Assembly: GCA_047973435.1 (NCBI GenBank)
Contig: JBKECA010000545.1
Coordinates: forward strand, 1-7,796
DNA from: JBKECA01 sp047973435
GTDB lineage: Bacteria; Planctomycetota; Planctomycetia; Planctomycetales; Planctomycetaceae
Direction: 5' to 3'
DNA length: 7,796 nucleotides
Below the pieces are notes generated by a model, which was not told the origin of the DNA, did no database searches, and saw only the letters and a list, made by a program, of their open reading frames with translations. Position numbers and translations under genes: made by a program. This document shows positions 1-5,686 of this stretch, in pieces. Position 1 is the stretch's first letter, and each line of letters starts with the position of its first letter.

Positions 1-806
1 CGCTGACTGGCGGCAGTGCCTTCTTTCAGCGGGAAGAAGTCTCCCTGTGGCAGTTTCTGACCGGAACGGAATGGCATTGGGAGGATGGACAATATGGCAT
101 TCTGCCGTTGATGTGCGGCACACTGCTGGTGGCCGGGATCGCGGCACTGGTCGGGTTGCCGATTGGACTGGCGAGTGCGATCTACCTTAGCGAATACGCG
201 ACCCCGCGGCTGCGCTCGATCGTCAAGCCGACGCTGGAGATCCTGGCGGGCATCCCGACGATCGTGTGCGGCTACTTTGCGCTGTTGTTCATTACACCGT
301 GGCTGATCAAGCCGATCTTCCAGAACGGTCTGGGGTTCGATGTCGGCACATTCAACGTGCTGAGCGGCGGGATCGTGGTCGGGATCATGATCATTCCCGT
401 GGTTTGCTCCGTGAGCGAAGACGCCCTGCGTTCGGTGCCGCGAAGTCTGCGGGAAGCCGCTTATGCACTCGGTTCGACGAAATTCGACGTCAGTACCAAA
501 GTGGTCGTGCCGGCCGCGCTGTCGGGCATTGTGGCGTCGTTCCTGCTGGCAATCTCTCGCGCGATTGGCGAGACGATGGCAGTGGTGATGGCGGTCGGAA
601 ATCTGCCTCACCTGGGGGCGGATGTTCTCCACCCCGCGCAGACCATGACGGCCTACATTGTGAACGTGACGGGGGGTGATATTGCCACGGGAACCGCGGA
701 ATATGAAAGCCTGTATGCGGTTGCACTGGTGCTGTTCCTGATGACGCTGGGGATGAATATCGCGTCGCAGATGATCACGCGTCGCTATCGGGAGGTGTAC
801 CAGTGA
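1..806 (+). CDS. pstC: Phosphate ABC transporter permease PstC (5' partial)
   Basis: PstC is one of the two inner-membrane channel subunits of the high-affinity PstSCAB phosphate importer. The reading frame is open from base 3 and gives 267 residues before the TGA at 804-806. The start lies upstream of the window; against a usual length of 300-330 residues, some 50-70 are missing. The segment LTGTEWHWEDGQYGILPL (residues 19-36 of the visible part) is the typical PstC loop leading into the transporter domain, so the TTG at 108 and ATG at 111 are internal codons, not starts. Hydrophobic spans lie near residues 38-62, 79-103, 121-137, 172-199 and 236-256. The EAA loop that contacts the ATPase is REAAYALGSTKF followed by VVVPAALSGI (150-175), and SRAIGETMAV (185-194) is a permease family signature. 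The stop overlaps the pstA start by 4 bases, so the two are probably translationally coupled. Confidence 0.96.
   Translation, partial: LTGGSAFFQREEVSLWQFLTGTEWHWEDGQYGILPLMCGTLLVAGIAALVGLPIGLASAIYLSEYATPRLRSIVKPTLEILAGIPTIVCGYFALLFITPWLIKPIFQNGLGFDVGTFNVLSGGIVVGIMIIPVVCSVSEDALRSVPRSLREAAYALGSTKFDVSTKVVVPAALSGIVASFLLAISRAIGETMAVVMAVGNLPHLGADVLHPAQTMTAYIVNVTGGDIATGTAEYESLYAVALVLFLMTLGMNIASQMITRRYREVYQ
791..796 (+). promoter_or_regulatory. Ribosome binding site of pstA
   Basis: GGAGGT lies inside the last codons of pstC, 6 bases before the GTG at 803. This strong Shine-Dalgarno match decides in favour of the GTG start that overlaps the pstC stop codon. Confidence 0.75.
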
Positions 807-1819
807 GCGCCGCGAATCCGGCCGCCGTGGCGTCCACTCCCAGTCGGTCGAACCCTTTGGCGAGGGGGCGACGCGAGGGGTGGTTGTTCCGAACAGTCTG
901 CGGCGGCGCGGCCTGGTCGAGCCTGTTGCTGCTCGCAATCCTGCTGGCCTCGGTTCTGTGGATGGGAGCCGGCCGTCTCAGCTGGGACTTTCTGACCCGG
1001 TACGACTCCGCGGTCTCGCCCGAAAAGGCGGGGGTTTTGGCGGGGTTGTGGGGCAGCTTGTGGTTGATGATTCTGACCATGCTCACGGCAGTGCCGGTCG
1101 GAATTGGTGCCGCGATTTCTCTGGAGGAATACGCCACCGATAACTGGCTGACGCGACTGATTCGCGTCAACCTGTCGAACCTCGCCGGCGTGCCGTCCAT
1201 CGTGTACGGCATTCTGGGACTGACGGCGATCGTGCGGATGTTCGGAGTCTTTAGTAACACTGACGTGTCGGCCATTCATCTGGCCGGCATTCGCGTGCCG
1301 TTGCCGTTGGGGCCGAGTGTGCTCACAGGCGCGTTGACCCTCGGTCTGCTGGTGCTGCCGGTCATTATCGTGGCGGGGCAGGAGGCCTTGCGGGCAGTGC
1401 CGTCGTCCATTCGTGAGGCGTCGTTCGCGTTGGGAGCGACAAAGTGGCAGACCATTCAGCATCAGGTACTGCCTGCCGCGTTACCGGGCATTCTGACAGG
1501 CATCATTCTGGCGATATCGCGCGCCGTGGGAGAAACGGCTCCGCTGATCATGGTCGGTGCCGCGGTCTTTTACCGGCATACACCGGGTGGAATCGAGACC
1601 CCGCTGGATGCGGTGCGTCATCCAGGCCAGCTGCTGCAGGCACCGTTCGACAGCTACACCGCATTGCCGATGCAGATTTACAACTGGGCCAAGCAGCCGA
1701 CGGAGGCCCATCGCGAAGCAGCCGCAGCGGGGATCATCGTGCTGCTGGCGGGGCTGCTGGTCATGAATGGATTGGCGATTTACCTCCGCAACCGTTATCA
1801 GAAGAGGATGACGCCGTGA
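803..1819 (+). CDS. pstA: Phosphate ABC transporter permease PstA
   Basis: PstA is the second inner-membrane permease subunit of the PstSCAB phosphate importer. The product is 338 residues, somewhat longer than the roughly 290-300 of enterobacterial PstA, mainly through a hydrophilic, Arg/Pro/Ser-rich N-terminal tail of about 30 residues. Six hydrophobic spans are visible near residues 36-56, 79-106, 126-147, 174-194, 226-256 and 307-328. The EAA loop is IREASFALGATKWQTI with VLPAALPGI (203-230). Family hallmarks are the SRAVGETAPLI segment (239-249), the TALPMQIYNWA segment (286-296) and the C-terminal MNGLAIYLRNRYQ (321-333). The start is GTG, chosen for its GGAGGT site 6 bases upstream and the GTGA overlap with pstC. 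The stop likewise overlaps the pstB start as GTGA. A pstA assignment rather than a second pstC rests on the GETAPLI and ALPMQIYNW signatures. Confidence 0.97.
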   Translation: MSAANPAAVASTPSRSNPLARGRREGWLFRTVCGGAAWSSLLLLAILLASVLWMGAGRLSWDFLTRYDSAVSPEKAGVLAGLWGSLWLMILTMLTAVPVGIGAAISLEEYATDNWLTRLIRVNLSNLAGVPSIVYGILGLTAIVRMFGVFSNTDVSAIHLAGIRVPLPLGPSVLTGALTLGLLVLPVIIVAGQEALRAVPSSIREASFALGATKWQTIQHQVLPAALPGILTGIILAISRAVGETAPLIMVGAAVFYRHTPGGIETPLDAVRHPGQLLQAPFDSYTALPMQIYNWAKQPTEAHREAAAAGIIVLLAGLLVMNGLAIYLRNRYQKRMTP

Positions 1820-2754
1820 GTTCGATTCTCTCGCCCTTGGCATCTCCTCCCGGTCGACCGACGTCCGAGGGCTATGTCCATCTTTCCCTGCGACCTACCG
1901 CACCCGTGCAGAGCCCTATGGCCGATACGCCTGACACGACGCGATCGAACCCCACACACGCTGGTGAGCCGTCGACGGACAGCGAGGAGCAAACCTGCCA
2001 GCCGGTCATCTCCGTCCGCGACTTGAATTTCTATTACGGCGGCGATTCGCAAGCGCTGTTCGATGTTTCGGTCGATGTTCCGGGTCGGGCGGTGACAGCG
2101 CTTATCGGCCCATCCGGATGCGGCAAGAGTACGTTTCTGCGGACGCTGAATCGCATGAATGACATTATCGACGGCACCCGCCACACGGGCAGTGTCGTGC
2201 TGGATGGTGTCGACATCTTCGATCCGACCGTCGATCCGGTCGCACTGCGAAAGCGGGTGGGCATGGTGTTTCAGAAGTCGACCCCTTTTCCGAAGTCCAT
2301 CTTCGACAACATTGCCTATGGCCCGCGGCTGGGCGGCGTTAAGGACCGCCATAAGCTGTCCGAGATCGTTGAGTCTTCATTGAAGCGGGCCGCCTTATGG
2401 AACGAAGTTAAGGATCGGCTGAAAGACTCGGCGCTCGCACTCTCCGGGGGCCAGCAACAGCGGCTGTGCATTGCCCGAGCATTGGCGACGAACCCCGAGG
2501 TCCTGCTGATGGACGAACCAGCCTCGGCGCTCGATCCGGCGTCGACGGCTCGCATCGAGGACCTGATTTTCGAATTGAAGGAGCGGTACACGATCATCAT
2601 CGTGACCCACAACATGCAGCAGGCCGCGCGGGTCAGCCAGATCACCGCGTTCTTCTACCAGGGCCATCTGGTGGAGACCGGCGATACTCAGCAGATCTTC
2701 CGCAATCCGAATCAGAAGCGAACCGAGGACTACATCACCGGGCGGTTTGGATGA
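1816..2754 (+). CDS. pstB: Phosphate ABC transporter ATP-binding protein PstB
   Basis: PstB is the cytoplasmic ATPase that drives phosphate import through PstC-PstA. With the GTG at 1816 the product is 312 residues. It has Walker A GPSGCGKST (98-106), the Q-loop glutamine at 153 in VFQKSTPFPKSI, the ABC signature LSGGQQQ (209-215), Walker B VLLMDEP (229-235) with catalytic Glu234, the D-loop SALD (237-240) and the H-loop His265 in VTHNMQQAARV. The C-terminus TEDYITGRFG is diagnostic of PstB. The GTG start overlaps the pstA stop as GTGA and has GAGG at 1804-1807, 8 bases upstream. An ATG at 1918 would give 278 residues, nearer the usual length, but has no visible ribosome site. The frame stays open far upstream (to about 1444), but that part overlaps pstA and is not PstB-like. 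The first 65 or so residues are Pro/Ser/Thr-rich and probably disordered. Confidence 0.96.
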   Translation: MSSILSPLASPPGRPTSEGYVHLSLRPTAPVQSPMADTPDTTRSNPTHAGEPSTDSEEQTCQPVISVRDLNFYYGGDSQALFDVSVDVPGRAVTALIGPSGCGKSTFLRTLNRMNDIIDGTRHTGSVVLDGVDIFDPTVDPVALRKRVGMVFQKSTPFPKSIFDNIAYGPRLGGVKDRHKLSEIVESSLKRAALWNEVKDRLKDSALALSGGQQQRLCIARALATNPEVLLMDEPASALDPASTARIEDLIFELKERYTIIIVTHNMQQAARVSQITAFFYQGHLVETGDTQQIFRNPNQKRTEDYITGRFG

Positions 2755-2801
2755 ACCTCCGGGTGGACCCGGCCTTGGCAGAAGTCGGGCTGGGAGTGGG
2801 T

Positions 2802-2831
2802 AAGAGCGCTGAGATCAAGAGCGCTGAGATG
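2802..2831 (+). repeat. 15-bp tandem direct repeat before the phoU core
   Basis: AAGAGCGCTGAGATC (2802-2816) is followed directly by AAGAGCGCTGAGATG (2817-2831), 14 of 15 bases identical. In the phoU frame it encodes KSAEI then KSAEM. The second copy ends in the ATG at 2829, one of the candidate phoU starts. It looks like a recent slippage duplication in the poorly conserved stretch between pstB and the conserved phoU body. Confidence 0.9.
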
Positions 2832-2870
2832 ATGTCCGACTCGATCCAAGTCCTTCGTGAGTTCACATTC

Positions 2871-3557
2871 ATGTCCATTCACCTTCAGACCGACCTCCAG
2901 GAGCTGCATCGCGATTTGTTGCAGATGTGCGCCATTGTGGAGGACATGATTCACCGGGCGGTGGATCAGCTGGGGTCGCCGCAGCTGGACGAAGCCCGTT
3001 CGCTGATTGCCGAGGACAACAAGATCGATCACTGGGATGTCCGGATTGAAGACAACTGCCTGAAGCTGCTGGCACTGCATCAACCGGTCGCGATCGATCT
3101 CCGGCGAATCACGACTGTGATGAAGATCTCGGGTGAACTAGAGCGCGTTGCGGATCTGGCGGTGAACATTACGGAGCGGGCAATCGGCCTGGCGAACGGG
3201 CCGGATGTGGCGATTCCGGATCAGCTGAAGGAAATGGCACACGATGCCGTCGACATGCTGCACCGCAGCATCGATGCCTACGTCGACCTGGACAGTCAGA
3301 AGGCCCGCGCGGTGATTCTGGAAGATGACCGCATTGACGATGCCAACGAACAAATCATTCGGCGTCTGATTGCCCTGATGCATCAGCAGCCAGATCGGCT
3401 CGATTCGCTGTTGCATCTCTTCTCCGCCGCACGTCAAGTGGAGCGGGTCGGCGATCACGCCAGCAACATTGCGGAAGACGTTGTTTATCTGGTGGAAGGA
3501 CGCATTATCCGGCATGCCCGCAAACTCGAGCTGGAAGCCAATCAGCCCACATCATGA
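2871..3557 (+). CDS. phoU: Phosphate signalling complex protein PhoU
   Basis: PhoU is a cytoplasmic, metal-binding helical protein that links the Pst transporter to the PhoR/PhoB two-component system and represses the Pho regulon when phosphate is plentiful. From the ATG at 2871 it has 228 residues, the usual PhoU size. It carries two PhoU repeats (roughly residues 12-105 and 115-210), each with a metal-site motif: ELERVADL (89-96) and QVERVGDH (189-196). The start at 2871 was chosen because MSIHLQTDLQELHRDL matches how PhoU proteins normally begin, but it has no good ribosome site. Alternatives in frame are ATG 2829 or 2832 (weak AAGAG upstream) and ATG 2751, which overlaps the pstB stop as ATGA and would add 40 residues. 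With the other three junctions in this operon overlapping, 2751 cannot be excluded. The stop overlaps the next gene as ATGA. Confidence 0.93.
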   Translation: MSIHLQTDLQELHRDLLQMCAIVEDMIHRAVDQLGSPQLDEARSLIAEDNKIDHWDVRIEDNCLKLLALHQPVAIDLRRITTVMKISGELERVADLAVNITERAIGLANGPDVAIPDQLKEMAHDAVDMLHRSIDAYVDLDSQKARAVILEDDRIDDANEQIIRRLIALMHQQPDRLDSLLHLFSAARQVERVGDHASNIAEDVVYLVEGRIIRHARKLELEANQPTS

Positions 3558-4243
3558 AGCCGTCGCGAATTCTGCTAGTCGATGACGAATTGCCGATCAT
3601 CGAACCTTTGAAGTATCAGCTCGAACGGGAAGGGTTCGAGGTGGGTGTGGCGCACGACGGTCGCGAGGCGCTGGTGAAATGCCAGACCTTCGCCCCGGAC
3701 GTCGTCATCCTCGACTTGATGCTGCCGATCATGGATGGATTGTCGGTCTGCCGGCAAATTCGCAGCTCTCCGGCGCTTCAGCACATCCGCATTCTGATGT
3801 TGACCGCCAAAGGGGACGAAACCGATGAAGTGGTCGGGTTCAACGTCGGGGCCGATGACTACGTGGCCAAGCCGTTTCGGGTCCGTCCGTTGATCGAGCG
3901 GGTCAAAGCCCTGTTGCGTCGTCCCAGCAGCGACCTCGAAACCGGCGACATCCTCGATGTGGAGGACATTCATATCGATCGCGTGCGACATCAGGTCCTC
4001 GTCGCGGAAGAAGAGTTGATTCTCACCCCCACGGAGTTTCGACTGCTATGGACGCTGGGACGACAGCGGGGCCGAACCTTTTCTCGACACGAGTTGCTCG
4101 ACTGCTGCCGGGGAGAAGATGCCAATTCGATGGAACGCACGATCGACGTCCACATTCGTGCGCTGCGCAAAAAGCTGGACTCACGAATGGACCTGATCGA
4201 GACCGTCCGGGGCATCGGGTATCGCTTTCAGCCCGCGCGGTGA
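3554..4243 (+). CDS. phoB: PhoB-type response regulator (OmpR/PhoB family)
   Basis: This is a two-component response regulator of 229 residues, the standard PhoB length. The receiver domain (about 4-122) has the acidic pair Asp10-Asp11, the phosphate-accepting Asp54 in VVILDLMLP, Thr84 in LMLTAK and Lys106 in VAKPF. The C-terminal winged-helix DNA-binding domain (about 131-227) has the TPTEFRLLWTL segment, the recognition helix around ERTIDVHIRALRKKL (194-208) and the closing wing VRGIGYRF. By family knowledge, phosphorylation of Asp54 leads to dimerisation and activation of promoters. Assignment as the phosphate regulator PhoB, rather than another OmpR-family member, rests mainly on its place as last gene of the pst-phoU operon, joined to phoU by an ATGA overlap. 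No histidine kinase gene follows; the next gene is on the other strand. A PhoR partner, if any, must be encoded elsewhere or upstream of the window. Confidence 0.9.
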   Translation: MKPSRILLVDDELPIIEPLKYQLEREGFEVGVAHDGREALVKCQTFAPDVVILDLMLPIMDGLSVCRQIRSSPALQHIRILMLTAKGDETDEVVGFNVGADDYVAKPFRVRPLIERVKALLRRPSSDLETGDILDVEDIHIDRVRHQVLVAEEELILTPTEFRLLWTLGRQRGRTFSRHELLDCCRGEDANSMERTIDVHIRALRKKLDSRMDLIETVRGIGYRFQPAR

Positions 4244-4263
4244 CCCGTCGAGCTACGGGCTGA
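4228..4263. terminator. Inverted repeat spanning convergent gene ends
   Basis: TCAGCCCG (4228-4235) and CGGGCTGA (4256-4263) form a perfect 8-bp stem around a 20-base loop that contains the stop codons of both the regulator and the opposite-strand lipoprotein gene. An alternative inner stem, CCCGT (4244-4248) with ACGGG (4255-4259), competes with it. Neither strand has a T-run after the stem, so this is at best an atypical, possibly bidirectional terminator or an RNA 3' end stabiliser. Confidence 0.4.
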
Positions 4264-5362
4264 GCGAATCCAGTCTTACGCGGCCGGTTGCGGGGAGCGG
4301 GGCAGGTTCAGAGGTCGATGGCGCAGCGGAATGGGGAAGCGGGGTCGCGGCGCCCGGGAAGGGGCGTGCTCCCGCTGGCGCAGGTTCGAGTGCTGCCGTC
4401 CGCGGCGGCCGTGAATCCAACGTCGGTACCGGTTCGTCGAGCCGCGAGTCGCGGGCCGGCTCGTGTTCGACGCGCTGGATCGGCTCGCCGTTGCCACCAC
4501 TACCGGTCTGTGCGCGGGCGTAGGCTCCCATGTCGATTGTGCGGCAGCCCGGCTTGGTCGGCATTGTCCAGACCAACTCCGGCAACTGCGGAGGATTGAT
4601 CTCGACGTGATCGAGCGTGATTCCCAGGTTCAAGTCCGCTTCCGGCCAATGAACCCGAATCTTGCGGGGCATAAGAACCTGCGTCTGCTTGTCGGCGCGA
4701 TGGTCGCTAAACTCGGCCCGGGCGATGAGTTTGTTGTTTTCGCCCCAGAGCTCGTGGGCGGTGACTTGACCACGTTTGGGATCGACGCGGATGACTTTCT
4801 GCACCCGCTGGCCGGTAACGGCGCGACTGTAAGAAACGAGTTCCAGCAGCCGGCTGTTGGGAGGACTCCGCAGCTCATACTCCTCGGCTTCGATTGGGAC
4901 CACGCCCAGCACTTCCATGATCCAATCGGGCTGAAAGGGGATCTTGAAGTGGTTGAGTGCTGGCCCCAGGTCCTCGTGTTTGGCCATCAGAATGGCCGGG
5001 GGTTCCTGACCTTTGGTCCACAGCCAGAATTCGTCGTTGTTCGAGCCGACGTCGAGCTCATCGCCACCACCGAGGGGATTGGAAACCCGCATCCGGAAGG
5101 AGTGTGGGGCCTCGACAATCACGGTCCCACTGGCCTTCATCAGCGGGCCGACTTCGAAGCGGGCCTGCATGCAGCGCCAGGATTTGAGCCCGGGATTGCC
5201 GTTGACCCCCTGCACGTTGCGATTGACCAGCGCCACCATTTGTTCGCGCGTCGCGGTCGAGGCCGCGGTGTCCCGGCCGAACTTGGAACCGAGCTGGAAT
5301 GATCCACAGCCGACCGCGCACAGCAGCACCAGCGCGGCGGCGCAGCGACAGGCAACTGGCAT
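4253..5362 (-). CDS. Predicted lipoprotein of unknown function, LolA/LolB-like core
   Basis: I do not recognise a named family with certainty. The 369-residue product begins with a lipoprotein signal, MPVACRCAAALVLLCAVGC, with lipidation expected at Cys19; the lipobox AVGC is not ideal at -3. The start ATG at 5362 was chosen because AAGGA lies 6 bases upstream; a GTG at 5398 would add 12 residues and place the hydrophobic segment further in. Residues about 40-275 look like a beta-rich globular domain (KASGTVIVEAPHSFRMRV, DELDVGSNNDEFWLWTKG, KKLIARAEF-like strands, QVLMPRKIRVHWPEADLNLGITLDHVEIN), recalling LolA/LolB-type lipoprotein carriers; that is inference from pattern only. Residues about 285-369 are Pro/Ala/Ser-rich and probably disordered. 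It is the downstream member of a possible two-gene minus-strand unit and ends 9 bases from the end of the converging response regulator gene. Confidence 0.85.
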   Translation of the reverse strand: MPVACRCAAALVLLCAVGCGSFQLGSKFGRDTAASTATREQMVALVNRNVQGVNGNPGLKSWRCMQARFEVGPLMKASGTVIVEAPHSFRMRVSNPLGGGDELDVGSNNDEFWLWTKGQEPPAILMAKHEDLGPALNHFKIPFQPDWIMEVLGVVPIEAEEYELRSPPNSRLLELVSYSRAVTGQRVQKVIRVDPKRGQVTAHELWGENNKLIARAEFSDHRADKQTQVLMPRKIRVHWPEADLNLGITLDHVEINPPQLPELVWTMPTKPGCRTIDMGAYARAQTGSGGNGEPIQRVEHEPARDSRLDEPVPTLDSRPPRTAALEPAPAGARPFPGAATPLPHSAAPSTSEPAPLPATGRVRLDSLSP

Positions 5363-5368
5363 GCTGTG

Positions 5369-5373
5369 TCCTT
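5369..5373 (-). promoter_or_regulatory. Ribosome binding site of the lipoprotein gene
   Basis: On the minus strand AAGGA (within GGGAAGGA, 5369-5376) sits 6 bases before the ATG at 5362-5360. It is the only good site near the 5' end and settles the start. Confidence 0.7.
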
Positions 5374-5427
5374 CCCTGACACTCATCGCGCGATCCACCG
5401 GCGGGTCGATTGCACACAGACTCCGAC

Positions 5428-5452
5428 CTTTCGGACCCTCCTGGTCCGAAAG
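5428..5452 (-). promoter_or_regulatory. Perfect 10-bp hairpin in the lipoprotein gene leader
   Basis: CTTTCGGACC (5428-5437) and GGTCCGAAAG (5443-5452) form a perfect 10-bp stem with a 5-base loop. Read on the minus strand the loop is AGGAG, a Shine-Dalgarno-like sequence. It lies 66-90 bases upstream of the lipoprotein start, and no T-run follows on either strand. It may be a leader structure of the lipoprotein mRNA or a 3' structure for the upstream minus-strand gene; the role is unknown. Confidence 0.6.
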
Positions 5453-5461
5453 AGTATTCTA

Positions 5462-5486
5462 CTAAATGACCGTGCGCGATTTTTGG
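5462..5486 (+). repeat. Left terminal inverted repeat of the MITE-like element
   Basis: This arm pairs with 5662-5686 in inverted orientation: 18 identical bases, two mismatches, then five more identical bases. It includes the flanking TA. Confidence 0.85.
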
Positions 5487-5683
5487 GCGCGCAACCAGAC
5501 GCGAATTTCGAATCCGAAATCTCGAATTGCGAATTGGCTCCGCTCGCAGCTCCAGCGCAGCGAGAGAATCTCCTCAACCCAAACGAACTTCGAGTCACGA
5601 TGCCGACTCGCTTCGGAATTCGAGATTCCGTATTCGGACTTTTCGTGTCCCCGTTGACTGTCCAAATTTCGCGCACGGTCATT
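5465..5683. mobile_element. MITE-like palindromic element, 219 bp, TA-flanked
   Basis: The ends are inverted repeats: counting the flanking bases, 5462-5486 and 5662-5686 match at 23 of 25 positions (outer 18 all identical, AATGACCGTGCGCGA at the left). Both ends are bordered by the dinucleotide TA (5463-5464 and 5684-5685), which fits a target duplication of the IS630/Tc1-mariner type. The arms continue to pair inward with interruptions, for example AATCTCGAATT (5518-5528) against AATTCGAGATT (5617-5627), so the whole element can fold as one long imperfect hairpin. Small hairpins lie near the middle (CTCGC 5543-5547 with GCGAG 5560-5564; CGAGTC 5591-5596 with GACTCG 5605-5610). It is less GC-rich than its surroundings and encodes no convincing protein, so any transposition would need a transposase from elsewhere. 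Whether other copies exist cannot be seen here. Confidence 0.65.
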
Positions 5684-5686
5684 TAG
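5662..5686 (-). repeat. Right terminal inverted repeat of the MITE-like element
   Basis: This is the inverted partner of 5462-5486. Its outer edge overlaps the TAA stop codon (5685-5683, minus strand) of the adjacent 164-residue protein gene: the T and A come from the flanking TA and the last A from the element. Confidence 0.85.

Noticed and set aside
785..1462. Long open frames on the minus strand opposite pstA
   Set aside because: The translation is rich in Arg, Gln and His with no domain-like pattern, and the plus strand carries a clear PstA; this is a GC-rich shadow frame.
1444..1815. Upstream extension of the pstB frame inside pstA
   Set aside because: It overlaps conserved PstA sequence and its translation is unlike any ABC protein; the GTG at 1816 overlapping the pstA stop is the sensible start.
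2466..2750. Upstream extension of the phoU frame inside pstB
   Set aside because: It lies over the conserved PstB signature and Walker B regions and its translation has no PhoU character.
4463..5302. Plus-strand open frame of 279 codons opposite the lipoprotein gene
   Set aside because: The minus strand has a lipoprotein signal, a good ribosome site and protein-like composition; the plus frame has none of these.
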